A stretch of 16,467 nt of DNA from Clostridiales bacterium (GCA_022777455.1 JALFGI010000056.1:1-16467); one strand, 5' to 3'; numbered from the stretch's first letter, positions 1 through 5,317 are shown. Made by a program: numbers and translations. The notes: generated from the letters alone by a model not told the origin.

Positions 1-182
1 ATTTTATCATAGAAAGGGAAAAATGCAACTTGTATCAATGGCATGGTAATCCTTTTGGGGACTTGCGGAGATTCGTTTGCATTTTCGCCAATGGCGAAAA
101 TAAAGGAGTCGATGCGGTCGAGCCCCCATCGGGCAGCAGTCCACCGGACTGCTGCATTGAATGGTCCTAATCTCTCGATATC
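1..182. other. Non-coding chromosomal flank downstream of the tRNA-Ala locus
   Basis: I see no credible gene here. The stretch lies beyond the original tRNA-Ala terminator. It contains two perfect short hairpins: a 9-bp stem (ATTTTCGCC at 81-89 with GGCGAAAAT at 93-101, 3-nt loop) and a 10-bp stem (GCAGCAGTCC at 133-142 with GGACTGCTGC at 146-155, loop ACC). Neither is followed by a T tract on the plus strand, so they are not typical terminators. They could be remnants of a dispersed intergenic repeat. Confidence 0.5.
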
Positions 183-216
183 AAAAAAGAAAGACACGCA
201 AAAGCGTGTCCTTCTT
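183..216 (-). terminator. Original chromosomal terminator of tRNA-Ala, left behind by insertion
   Basis: Read on the minus strand, the displaced tRNA 3' end and CCA run directly into a 13-bp stem (plus-strand arms 187-199 and 204-216, loop AAAA, one G-U pair) followed by a T-rich tract (rc of 183-188). This is an intrinsic terminator immediately after a tRNA 3' end. It must have ended the tRNA-Ala transcript before the element inserted and would do so again after excision. Confidence 0.8.
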
Positions 217-266
217 TTTGGTGGACTTGAGGAGATTCGAACTCCCGACCCCCACAATGCGAATGT
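215..266. repeat. Left attachment site (attL), 52-bp direct repeat with tRNA-Ala 3' fragment
   Basis: This 52-bp segment is identical to 6713-6764. In tRNA terms it covers, on the minus strand, the last 48 nt of tRNA-Ala, from the anticodon stem through CCA, plus flanking T residues. The tRNA 5' part is missing here, so this is a displaced tRNA fragment and not a working gene. It marks the left boundary of the integrated element. The match stops sharply after the GAATGT at 261-266. Confidence 0.9.
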
Positions 267-401
267 CAAGATTTGATTCTCATATAGTTTCTAATATGTC
301 CTAAACGTTACGAAATCAAAGGAATTCCAAAGATTTTTGATTTCTATATGTTCCGATTTTTGATTTCTGGTTTTTTGCGTTTCATAGCGTTACACTCAGA
401 A

Positions 402-430
402 AGTTACCTAAAAGTTACCAAGAAGTTACC
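402..430 (+). repeat. Integrase arm-type sites, left (3 x AGTTACC, 11-bp period)
   Basis: AGTTACC occurs at 402-408, 413-419 and 424-430, exactly one helical turn apart and in the same orientation. The same heptamer occurs twice with the same 11-bp spacing right after the integrase stop codon at the other end (6610-6627). Repeats of this kind just inside both att cores are typical binding sites for the N-terminal arm-binding domain of tyrosine integrases. Binding by this integrase is inferred. Confidence 0.7.
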
Positions 431-437
431 ATGACAG

Positions 438-463
438 AGTCGCCACAAAGGCGGCTTTTACTT
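438..463 (+). terminator. Small rightward terminator inside the left end
   Basis: A 7-bp stem (AGTCGCC at 438-444 with GGCGGCT at 450-456, one G-U pair, loop ACAAA) is followed by TTTTACTTTT. This fits a weak intrinsic terminator in the plus direction. It lies ahead of the excisionase-like gene and would shield that gene from transcription entering from the chromosome. Confidence 0.5.
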
Positions 464-629
464 TTGCGCCATAAGAACCTATGCCTATTTTTTATGCCTA
501 TTTTTACGGTTATATCAGACCATATTTTCGGAACGCTTTTGTAAAATATTTACAAATTTATACAATAAATTTTGTTAATTATGCGGCCTTCAAAATGCGG
601 AAATTGGTTAGATGTGGGGGGGATTTTTT

Positions 630-638
630 TGATACAAT
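630..638 (+). promoter_or_regulatory. Possible extended -10 promoter of the excisionase/replication operon
   Basis: TGATACAAT at 630-638 has the TG-N-TATAAT-like form of an extended -10 element and lies 33 bp before the start codon at 672. No good -35 hexamer is found at 17 bp, so the call rests on the extended -10 alone. Confidence 0.35.
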
Positions 639-671
639 CTGGCACATACCAAACCAAAAGGAGCAAGTATT

Positions 672-869
672 ATGGAAAAACAATCAATATACGAAAGCGC
701 ACGGAAATTCTCTCACCGAAAAATCATTTCCGAAAGACAGCTTCGGGAGATGATCGCATCCGGGAAAGTACCTGGCATCAAGACTGCAAGAGGCTTCAAG
801 ATCAACGTAGGGCAGTTCCTTGAAAAGTTGGATACCATGAGCCGGAGTGCACAGCAGGTTGATCTTTGA
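672..869 (+). CDS. Excisionase-like small DNA-binding protein (65 aa)
   Basis: This 65-aa protein starts at ATG 672 after an AAGGAG ribosome binding site 8 nt upstream. The central part, with ISERQLREMIASGKVPGIK followed by a short basic wing (TARGFKIN, residues about 40-47), has the layout of winged-helix MerR/Xis-type excisionases: recognition helix, turn, then a wing entering a short C-terminal helix. In integrative elements such proteins bend attachment-site DNA and steer the integrase toward excision. It is the first gene of the rightward replication operon, so excision and replication would be switched on together. The family assignment rests on pattern only; a transcriptional regulator of the same fold is the alternative. 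Confidence 0.65.
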   Translation: MEKQSIYESARKFSHRKIISERQLREMIASGKVPGIKTARGFKINVGQFLEKLDTMSRSAQQVDL

Positions 870-879
870 GGTGGTCTAT

Positions 880-1521
880 GTGGCTGGGAATTATGTATGC
901 TTATATGTCAGCTATTTGGATAGTCTATCCCCATTTTCCGACGAAGAAATTGGTGGAATGGTGAGAGCTATGCTGTCCTATGCCGCCACAGGGGAAGAAC
1001 CGCAGTTTGATGGAAATGAGCGGTTTATGTGGCCCACGCTGAAGTCCCAGATAGACCGGGATGAAGCTGCGTACCAGGAGCGTTGTGAAAAGAACCGTGC
1101 CAATGGTGCAAAGGGCGGCAGACCTACCAAAAACCCAACGGTTATTCCAGAAACCGAACGGTTTTCTGAAAAACCCAAAAAAGCCAAGGAAAAGGAAAAG
1201 GAAAAAGAAAAGGAAAAAGAAAAGGAAAAAGAAAGTATAGAGGCGGACAAGCCGCCTACACACAACAGGTTTTCTCCTCCAAGCGCGGAGGATGTCTTGG
1301 CGTACTGCCAGGAAAAAGGCTTCTCCATCGACCCGGAGCGGTTCGTGAACTACTATTCCGCAATTGGATGGAAGGTGGGCAGGAATCCCATGAAAGACTG
1401 GAAGGCAGCGGTCAGGAACTGGGCAAAAAAGGATGGGACCAGGCAGGAAATCGGCTACACCCTTGCGCCGTTGGAAGACCCCTACGAAGTAGCGATGCGG
1501 GAGGCGGGGAGCCGTGTTTGA
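880..1521 (+). CDS. Replisome organiser / helicase-loader-like protein (213 aa)
   Basis: The start was chosen at GTG 880 because GAGGTGG (868-874) sits 5 nt before it; an upstream in-frame GTG at 847 lies inside the preceding gene and lacks such a site. Residues 1-65 (short aromatic-rich start, then DEEIGGMVRAMLSYAATGE and a WPTLKSQIDRD-like helix) resemble the N-terminal domain of small phage replication proteins. Residues 80-125 are a charged linker with a pure Lys-Glu run (about 103-118). The C-terminal part (130-190) carries FVNYYSAIGWKVGRNPMKDW, typical of DnaD-like C-terminal domains in phage replisome organisers, which bind single-stranded DNA and recruit helicase. Its stop overlaps the start of the helicase gene by 8 nt, supporting a helicase-loader role. 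The exact family is not certain. Confidence 0.65.
   Translation: MAGNYVCLYVSYLDSLSPFSDEEIGGMVRAMLSYAATGEEPQFDGNERFMWPTLKSQIDRDEAAYQERCEKNRANGAKGGRPTKNPTVIPETERFSEKPKKAKEKEKEKEKEKEKEKESIEADKPPTHNRFSPPSAEDVLAYCQEKGFSIDPERFVNYYSAIGWKVGRNPMKDWKAAVRNWAKKDGTRQEIGYTLAPLEDPYEVAMREAGSRV
1186..1234 (+). repeat. In-frame AAGGAA hexanucleotide repeat
   Basis: Alternating AAG/AAA and GAA codons run for about eight hexamer units inside the replisome organiser gene and encode the Lys-Glu linker. The unit is six bases, so gain or loss of a copy by slippage changes linker length but not the reading frame. Confidence 0.75.
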
Positions 1522-2806
1522 TTTCCAGACGGCAGAATACTGCACCGTCGGCTGTATCCTGATTGATTTGCGCTGCCTTCCTATGGTTCGGGAGCAAATC
1601 CTGACACCGGAAGCATTCTCAAGCCAGAATTGCCGGGAGGCGTTCCGGGCTGCCTGTGAGCTTTCGGAGGCTGGAGAACTGGTTGATCCTGTTACAGTTG
1701 GACGTAGGGCGGAGCTGAGTAATGCCTTCCTTGCAGAGTGCATGGAACTGGTTCCCTCCTGTTCCGGTGCGGCACAATACGCAAAGACTGTGATGGAGGG
1801 CTACAGACGCCGCCAGCTGACGGAACTTGCAGACCGCATCCATGAGGGTTCCCTGGATATTTCCACGGATACCGACCAGCTTCTCACAGAAGCTAGGGCT
1901 TCCCTGGATGCCATTGCAGAGGGAGGCAGCACCATCAGCTCACCGGCGGAAAGTCTCGGTGCTTTTCTGAAATTCCGTTCAGACGTGAATGAGGGCAAAA
2001 GGAGTGCAATTCTCACCGGGTTCCCATCTGTAGACGGAATCCTCGGCGGCTTTGCCCAGAGCGGCCTTTACATCATTGCGGCAAGACCCGGCGTTGGAAA
2101 ATCTGCCCTGGGCATTGCCATGGCGGATATGATCGCCAAGGAGCGGCGGGTGCTCTATGTGAGTCTGGAGATGTCGGAGGAGGAACTGAACGCCCGCAGG
2201 GTGGCAGCATTTTCGGAAGCGCCATGCACCTTCGGGAAGCTGCTGTTCGGACACACCACCCAGGAGGAGGACACCGCAGTTATCAACGCCTGCGGGGTGT
2301 TGAATGAGCGAAAGCTGCACATTTCTGCTGTGTCAGGTATGACGGTTGCCCAGCTTGGCAACCTGGCCCAGAACGTGAAGGCAGAGGTTCTTGTGGTGGA
2401 CTATCTGGGGCTGCTCTCCGCTTCGGACAGAAATGCCAGCGAATACGACCGAATTACCCGGATTTCCGGGGATTTGAAGCGGTTGGCAAAACGTCTCCAA
2501 TGTGTCGTATTGGCTCTGTGTCAGCTGAATCGGGAATCGGCTGGCGGCTCATGTAACATCCCGAAGCTGTCACAGCTGCGTTCCTCCGGTGCCATTGAGC
2601 AGGATGCGGACGGCGTTCTGCTGCTGCACCGGCCGGAGTATGAACAGAAAACGATTGCACGAAAACCGGAAGAGCCACAACAGTTTTTCGTGGACATCGC
2701 AAAGAACCGGCATGGAAGAACCGGCACGGCGGAACTAGCATGGTATGCACCGGTGAACCGGTTTGAAGATAGGAGCGGGAAATGGACGGTGAAATCATGG
2801 AGATGA
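1514..2806 (+). CDS. Replicative DNA helicase, DnaB family (430 aa)
   Basis: A hexameric 5'-3' helicase that opens the replication fork. The N-terminal helical domain spans about residues 1-135 and the RecA-like motor about 160-430. Visible motifs are Walker A ARPGVGKS (190-197), the catalytic glutamate in YVSLEMS (E219), Walker B VLVVDYLGLL (292-301, D296), the motif III-type CQLNRES (336-342), LRSSGAIEQDAD (355-366) with the conserved Arg, and KNRHGRTG (397-404) near the C-terminus. The length is close to normal DnaB (about 450 aa) and all motor motifs are kept. The start is GTG 1514, overlapping the previous stop by 8 nt. Pairing with the preceding loader-like gene indicates autonomous replication of the element. 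It is a mobile-element DnaB and unlikely to be the host's own copy. Confidence 0.93.
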   Translation: MFDFQTAEYCTVGCILIDLRCLPMVREQILTPEAFSSQNCREAFRAACELSEAGELVDPVTVGRRAELSNAFLAECMELVPSCSGAAQYAKTVMEGYRRRQLTELADRIHEGSLDISTDTDQLLTEARASLDAIAEGGSTISSPAESLGAFLKFRSDVNEGKRSAILTGFPSVDGILGGFAQSGLYIIAARPGVGKSALGIAMADMIAKERRVLYVSLEMSEEELNARRVAAFSEAPCTFGKLLFGHTTQEEDTAVINACGVLNERKLHISAVSGMTVAQLGNLAQNVKAEVLVVDYLGLLSASDRNASEYDRITRISGDLKRLAKRLQCVVLALCQLNRESAGGSCNIPKLSQLRSSGAIEQDADGVLLLHRPEYEQKTIARKPEEPQQFFVDIAKNRHGRTGTAELAWYAPVNRFEDRSGKWTVKSWR

Positions 2807-2961
2807 TCGACATTGAAGTGAGGCGGCTTCCAAAGAGGAAAAGGAAGAAATCGGAACGATACCGGCAGTATGAGGATGCAAAAAAAGCGTTTCAAAATCA
2901 TTTTTCCACACGGGAATTTGAATACTTTTGCAGGGCCGTAGCCAGGAAATACGGCATTTGA
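2782..2961 (+). CDS. Small basic hypothetical protein (59 aa)
   Basis: ATG 2782 lies 7 nt after a GGAG (2772-2775) and overlaps the helicase stop (2804-2806), so it looks translationally coupled. The protein is highly charged: an acidic start, a basic stretch VRRLPKRKRKKSERYRQYED, then a helical aromatic-rich C-terminal half (FSTREFEYFCRAVARKYGI). I do not recognise a family. Its position between helicase and nuclease suggests a role in DNA binding or replication, but that is only context. The next gene begins 20 nt downstream. Confidence 0.6.
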   Translation: MDGEIMEMIDIEVRRLPKRKRKKSERYRQYEDAKKAFQNHFSTREFEYFCRAVARKYGI

Positions 2962-2980
2962 TGGCATGGGGAGTGAAATA

Positions 2981-3298
2981 ATGGGAAAATCACAACAGCG
3001 CAAGGGTGCCGCCGGTGAGCGTGAGCTGGCTGCACTTCTGTCGGCTGCCGGCTATGAGTGTCAGCGTGGCGGCTCCCTCTCCTTCGGGGAAGTCCCTGAT
3101 GTTCTCGGTCTGCCTGGTATCCATATCGAGGTCAAGCGTGTGGAAAAGCTGAATGTGGTAGAGGCCATGGAACAGGCCATCCGGGACAGTGATCGGATGC
3201 TGGATGGGCTGCCAGCACTATTCCACCGGCGCAATCGGAAACCCTGGCTTGTGACTATGCGGATGGAGGATTGGCTGAAGCTATACGGCTCCAAGTAA
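2981..3298 (+). CDS. PD-(D/E)XK nuclease-like protein, possible Holliday-junction resolvase (105 aa)
   Basis: This small single-domain protein shows the active-site layout of the PD-(D/E)XK fold: E13 in KGAAGERELA, D40 in GEVPDVLGL, then E50 and K52 in IHIEVKRVEK. Its size and the KG-x-x-x-ERE start resemble archaeal/phage Hjc-type resolvases and VRR-Nuc-like enzymes of phage replication modules, which cut branched DNA made during replication or recombination. The start at ATG 2981 has GGGGAG (2968-2972) upstream; the earlier in-frame ATG 2966 has no good site. It follows the helicase module. Whether it cuts Holliday junctions or other DNA cannot be decided here. Confidence 0.72.
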   Translation: MGKSQQRKGAAGERELAALLSAAGYECQRGGSLSFGEVPDVLGLPGIHIEVKRVEKLNVVEAMEQAIRDSDRMLDGLPALFHRRNRKPWLVTMRMEDWLKLYGSK

Positions 3299-3302
3299 AA
3301 AG

Positions 3303-3337
3303 GCCAGCTCCTTGGGCGGGAAACCCTTGGGGCTGGC
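3303..3337 (+). other. Stem-loop between nuclease and Cys-rich protein genes
   Basis: GCCAGCTCC (3303-3311) pairs with GGGGCTGGC (3329-3337), one G-U pair, starting 5 nt after the nuclease stop. No T tract follows, so it is not a standard terminator. It could stabilise the upstream mRNA 3' end or mark a processing point. Confidence 0.4.
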
Positions 3338-3414
3338 AATGGATGATTGAGCAAATTCATTTTACAGGAGCGTGGCATGAATGTCAAACGGTTATTCGTT
3401 TGGAGGCAGACGAT

Positions 3415-3633
3415 ATGTCAAGTTGGAATGATGTTTGGATACAATGTCCGTTTTACAAAGTAGATGACGGAAAACGAGTGATCGTCTGCGAGGGAATCTG
3501 TGACGGCTGCAACATAAATCTATCCTTTGCGACGAAGAGCGATTTCATGATTCAGCTGCGGACATTCTGCATGAGGCATTTTGAACGCTGCGAGGTCTAT
3601 CACGCTGCCATGGAAAAATATATGGGGGATTAG
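3415..3633 (+). CDS. Small Cys-rich, probably zinc-binding protein (72 aa)
   Basis: The start was set at ATG 3415, with GGAGG at 3402-3406, because the sequence upstream in frame is out of character for a protein start. The 72-aa product has Cys at residues 11 (QCPFYK), 25 (VCEG), 29, 32, 52 and 59 (FCMRHFERCEVY) plus His55 and His63, enough for a metal site. Proteins of this layout are common beside replication and regulatory genes in Clostridia phages and integrated elements, but I know no proven role. It ends the rightward operon and faces the leftward operon. Confidence 0.6.
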   Translation: MSSWNDVWIQCPFYKVDDGKRVIVCEGICDGCNINLSFATKSDFMIQLRTFCMRHFERCEVYHAAMEKYMGD

Positions 3634-3717
3634 GAAACAAACATGGGACAAATACGCTACAAAAACGCTACAATGGCGTTCAAATTCAGTGAACAAAAAG
3701 TGGGTAAAAACTGATGC

Positions 3718-3753
3718 AAAAACCGCCACGCCTCCTGGGTGGAAGTGTGGCGG
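3718..3753 (-). terminator. Terminator of the leftward operon
   Basis: The plus-strand arms CCGCCAC (3723-3729) and GTGGCGG (3747-3753) form a stem. On the minus strand it is followed by TTTTT (rc of 3718-3722), so it is an intrinsic terminator for leftward transcripts. On the plus strand there is no T tract, so rightward transcription from the replication operon may not stop here. Confidence 0.65.
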
Positions 3754-3783
3754 ATTGAATTCAAAAAACACTGTGCTGATCCT

Positions 3784-4284
3784 TTATTGCATCGCCGCTT
3801 TCCTGGCTGCTTCCATGCCGGCCTGATAACCGTACAGGAAAATGGCATCAGTGCTGCGGGTTGCGCTCCATAGGGCTTCGATAAAGCCGGGGAAGTATGA
3901 ATCTCCGATAGAATCCAGCTCGTCCAGGATGTCCCTGCTCTGGAGCCACTCCGCGGCGGCGGCTTTGTTCTGCGCATCCAGCTTCTCATGAAGGGCATCT
4001 CGCCAGGTGTCCAGGAGTTGGCCTGCGGCCTCATTCCCAGCAATCTCCCGTACCTGGTCGCAAAGGGAATCTATCTCAGATGCTCCCTGATCGTCCTGGA
4101 GCTGGTCATGCTTCCAAAGGTCGGCGGCAATCTTCGCCAGGGTTTGGGGCTTTCTCAGCTCCTGGTTAATCAAGAGAACGCCTTTTCTCCGGAAGAAGCA
4201 GAACGGCTTCCTGCTGCAGGAGAAAATGATCTCCTCGATTTCGGTGAGCTCTTTGGGACTGATAAGCAAATAGTTCAACTGCAT
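3784..4284 (-). CDS. Hypothetical protein of the leftward operon (166 aa)
   Basis: ATG at 4284 is preceded by GGAGGAA (rc of 4291-4297) with 6-nt spacing, a clear start choice; the open frame continues upstream without another good start. The product is soluble and mainly helical. It has a short N-terminal part (residues 1-45, with NYLLISPKELTEIEEIIFS and a Cys/Phe-rich segment), a Gln/Asp-rich middle, and a C-terminal portion ending in DAIFLYGYQAGMEAARKAA. I recognise no family and see no membrane segment. It is the second gene of a two-gene operon, 127 nt after the 101-aa gene, ended by the terminator at 3718-3753. In satellite-like elements this position often holds accessory or interference genes, which makes it a candidate for cargo function; that is inference. 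Confidence 0.7.
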   Translation of the reverse strand: MQLNYLLISPKELTEIEEIIFSCSRKPFCFFRRKGVLLINQELRKPQTLAKIAADLWKHDQLQDDQGASEIDSLCDQVREIAGNEAAGQLLDTWRDALHEKLDAQNKAAAAEWLQSRDILDELDSIGDSYFPGFIEALWSATRSTDAIFLYGYQAGMEAARKAAMQ

Positions 4285-4317
4285 TTTCTTTTCCTCCAAA
4301 TTCTGTTTGACATTTTT

Positions 4318-4401
4318 GGGAGGCTGGCCTACAATGTAGGTGCCTCCCGTTGGTGGGTTGGTGTTGGGCTCTTTGCATCGTGTCTTGGTCGGCTGATGCA
4401 A
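4318..4401 (-). other. Two stem-loops in the gap of the leftward operon
   Basis: The 127-nt gap between the two leftward genes holds a bulged hairpin (GGGAGGC at 4318-4324 with GCCTCCC at 4342-4348, inner CTACA/TGTAG) and a 7-bp inverted repeat (TTGCATC 4373-4379 with GATGCAA 4395-4401). Neither has a T tract on the minus strand. They may set the relative amount of the two mRNAs by processing or stability. Confidence 0.4.
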
Positions 4402-4411
4402 GGGGCTTTTC

Positions 4412-4717
4412 TTATGCGCTGATGGGCTGCACCTGGGAACGCCCAAAGTAGGAAGTCGTGCGGGTGCCGCTCCTGGTGGCGGGGTCTGTGATGGTGGCCT
4501 GGTAGATGGCCTTGCTCTGGTGGCGGACTTCATAGCCCAGCTTCTTCCAGCCTGCCCAGGTGTGGGTTTCCTCTTTGATTCCTGCGGCCTCCTGGACGGC
4601 GTGGCGGGCTTTTTCGTTTGCCCACGCAATTCTCAGCGCCAGAGAAAAAGAGTCCGTTCCTGAACGGTAGAGCCTCCATGCGGCACTCATGATGCTGCGC
4701 AGATTGTATTTGTTCAT
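4412..4717 (-). CDS. Hypothetical protein, first gene of the leftward operon (101 aa)
   Basis: ATG at 4717 follows an excellent AGGAGGTGCAGC ribosome binding site. The N-terminal half (MNKYNLRSIMSAAWRLYRSG, then SFSLALRIAWANEK) matches a start I associate with small genes of Clostridia mobile elements. The second half (WAGWKKLGYEVRHQSKAIYQ and a final SYFGRSQVQ) has a Trp/Gly pattern loosely like the 'W-x-x-x-G-x-x-V-x-x-G-x-x-A' segments of antirestriction-type domains. I would not assign that function on this alone. It is transcribed from the operator-controlled promoter at 4839-4867, with a leader of about 115 nt. Confidence 0.7.
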   Translation of the reverse strand: MNKYNLRSIMSAAWRLYRSGTDSFSLALRIAWANEKARHAVQEAAGIKEETHTWAGWKKLGYEVRHQSKAIYQATITDPATRSGTRTTSYFGRSQVQPISA

Positions 4718-4838
4718 GCTGCACCTCCTGTATTTGATTCTAGCCGTCTCTCCGTGCTGCCACCGCTGCCCTTGTGTTTGTCGAAATGTTGGGTTACATC
4801 GGGCGGTTCCGGAATTGGTTCCCAACCTTTATGGCCTC

Positions 4839-4867
4839 ATTATACTACTGATAACAGTAGAAATCAA
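4839..4867 (-). promoter_or_regulatory. Leftward promoter with operator in its spacer
   Basis: On the minus strand TTGATT (rc 4862-4867) and TATAAT (rc 4839-4844) are separated by exactly 17 bp. That spacer is one base plus the full 16-bp palindrome of operator 1, so a bound repressor would sit between the two hexamers and block RNA polymerase. It drives the two unknown leftward genes. Confidence 0.85.
4845..4860. promoter_or_regulatory. Operator 1: perfect palindrome CTACTG-ATAA-CAGTAG
   Basis: This is a perfect 6-4-6 inverted repeat, the strongest of three related sites in the divergent region. Arc/CopG-type RHH proteins bind short palindromes of this kind as paired dimers. The product of the gene at 4973 is the likely ligand. 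Confidence 0.8.
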
Positions 4868-4881
4868 GGCGTAGAAGTGCA

Positions 4882-4897
4882 CAAATGATATCAGTAG
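4882..4897. promoter_or_regulatory. Operator 2: degenerate site with intact CAGTAG half
   Basis: The half-site CAGTAG (4892-4897) is exact while the left half reads CAAATG, with two mismatches. It lies between the two stronger sites, with centres 37 bp and 32 bp away, and could support cooperative binding or looping. Confidence 0.55.
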
Positions 4898-4913
4898 ATT
4901 CTGTGTAATTTAT

Positions 4914-4929
4914 CTATTGATAACAGTAG
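4914..4929. promoter_or_regulatory. Operator 3: CTATTG-ATAA-CAGTAG overlapping the rightward -35
   Basis: It differs from operator 1 by one base. It fully covers the TTGATA -35 hexamer (4917-4922) of the rightward promoter, so binding would repress the regulator's own gene. Confidence 0.75.
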
Positions 4930-4945
4930 TTCTTTGTGATAAAAT
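4917..4945 (+). promoter_or_regulatory. Rightward promoter of the RHH regulator (and probably integrase)
   Basis: TTGATA (4917-4922) and TAAAAT (4940-4945) are 17 bp apart. Transcription would begin around 4952 and give a leader of about 20 nt with an AAAGGATG ribosome binding site. The -35 lies within operator 3, indicating autoregulation. Confidence 0.8.
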
Positions 4946-4972
4946 ATCAATGCTGAGAAAGGATGTGAGTTA

Positions 4973-5173
4973 ATGGCAATTAGAAGCGAAGCTCAGAAGA
5001 AAGCGGTAGCAAAATATAATTCCGCCAATTATGAGCAAATTCTTGTCAGGGTAAACAGAGGAGAGAAAGAAGTATTATCTGCGCATGCACTTAGCCGAGG
5101 TGAAAGCTTGAATGCCTTTGCAAATAGGGCACTTCATGAGACGATGATGCGTGATAACTCAGCGGAAAAGTGA
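4973..5173 (+). CDS. Ribbon-helix-helix (Arc/CopG-type) regulator (66 aa)
   Basis: This small DNA-binding protein has the RHH layout: a basic N-terminal tail (1-19), a predicted beta strand YEQILVRV (20-27) that would lie in the DNA major groove, helix A (about 29-41), the turn SRGESL, and helix B (NAFANRALHETMMR, 47-60). Its length is normal for a stand-alone Arc-like repressor. It lies beside three palindromic operators that overlap its own promoter and the divergent promoter, so it probably represses both. No toxin partner of the relaxed RHH-toxin type is next to it, which favours a plain element regulator over an antitoxin. The integrase gene follows in the same direction. Confidence 0.85.
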   Translation: MAIRSEAQKKAVAKYNSANYEQILVRVNRGEKEVLSAHALSRGESLNAFANRALHETMMRDNSAEK

Positions 5174-5195
5174 GCAGATGCCACAAAAACAAAAA

Positions 5196-5244
5196 GGAAG
5201 CCCATTCCCTTCCAGCCGACCAAAGCAAAAGGGAAAGAGCTTCC
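5196..5244 (+). promoter_or_regulatory. Stem-loop between the RHH gene and the integrase gene
   Basis: GGAAGC (5196-5201) pairs with GCTTCC (5239-5244), and after a 3x3 internal loop TTCCCTT (5205-5211) pairs with AAGGGAA (5229-5235). No T tract follows. It begins 22 nt after the RHH stop and could lower read-through into, or stabilise the mRNA of, the integrase gene. No good separate integrase promoter was found in this gap. Confidence 0.5.
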
Positions 5245-5317
5245 ACCCAACCGACACGGAAGGGTAAGGTTATTATATCTTGCCTTTCCCCCAAAATCAA
5301 CCCACAAGGAGGATAAT

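Larger units (their letters stand above)
267..671. other. Element left-end non-coding region: repeats, integrase arm sites, AT-rich stretch
   Basis: No convincing gene lies here. From left to right it holds: a 14-bp direct repeat GATTTTTGATTTCT at 332-345 and 355-368, with a related inverted GAAATCAAA at 312-320; three AGTTACC repeats spaced 11 bp apart (402-430); a small rightward terminator-like hairpin (438-459); two 13-bp tandem copies beginning ATGCCTATTTTT (481-493, 494-506); and a strongly AT-rich run at about 530-595. These are what one expects of an att arm region plus, possibly, an origin or unwinding element. The origin role is inference. Confidence 0.55.

Noticed and set aside
43..276. 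Open frame of 77 aa across the left att site
   Set aside because: Its end is the antisense of tRNA-Ala (the familiar GGLEEIRTPDPHNAN false protein) and its start has no ribosome binding site; the same false frame appears at 6604-6816.
481..753. 90-aa open frame ahead of the excisionase-like gene
   Set aside because: It crosses the AT-rich repeats, the promoter and the start of the better-supported gene at 672, and has no ribosome binding site.
3377..3463. 28-codon open frame with an AGGAG site before the Cys-rich gene
   Set aside because: It is short, overlaps the next start out of frame and has no recognisable content; a leader peptide is possible but unsupported.
4285..4629. Longer 281-aa form of the second leftward protein
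   Set aside because: It would start inside the 101-aa gene with no ribosome binding site, while ATG 4284 has GGAGGAA at ideal spacing; kept only as a mild doubt because the frame stays open.
4973..5317. Toxin-antitoxin pair with the RHH protein as antitoxin
   Set aside because: No toxin-sized gene lies next to it in the same operon; the next gene is the integrase, and the operators cover both divergent promoters as for an element repressor.
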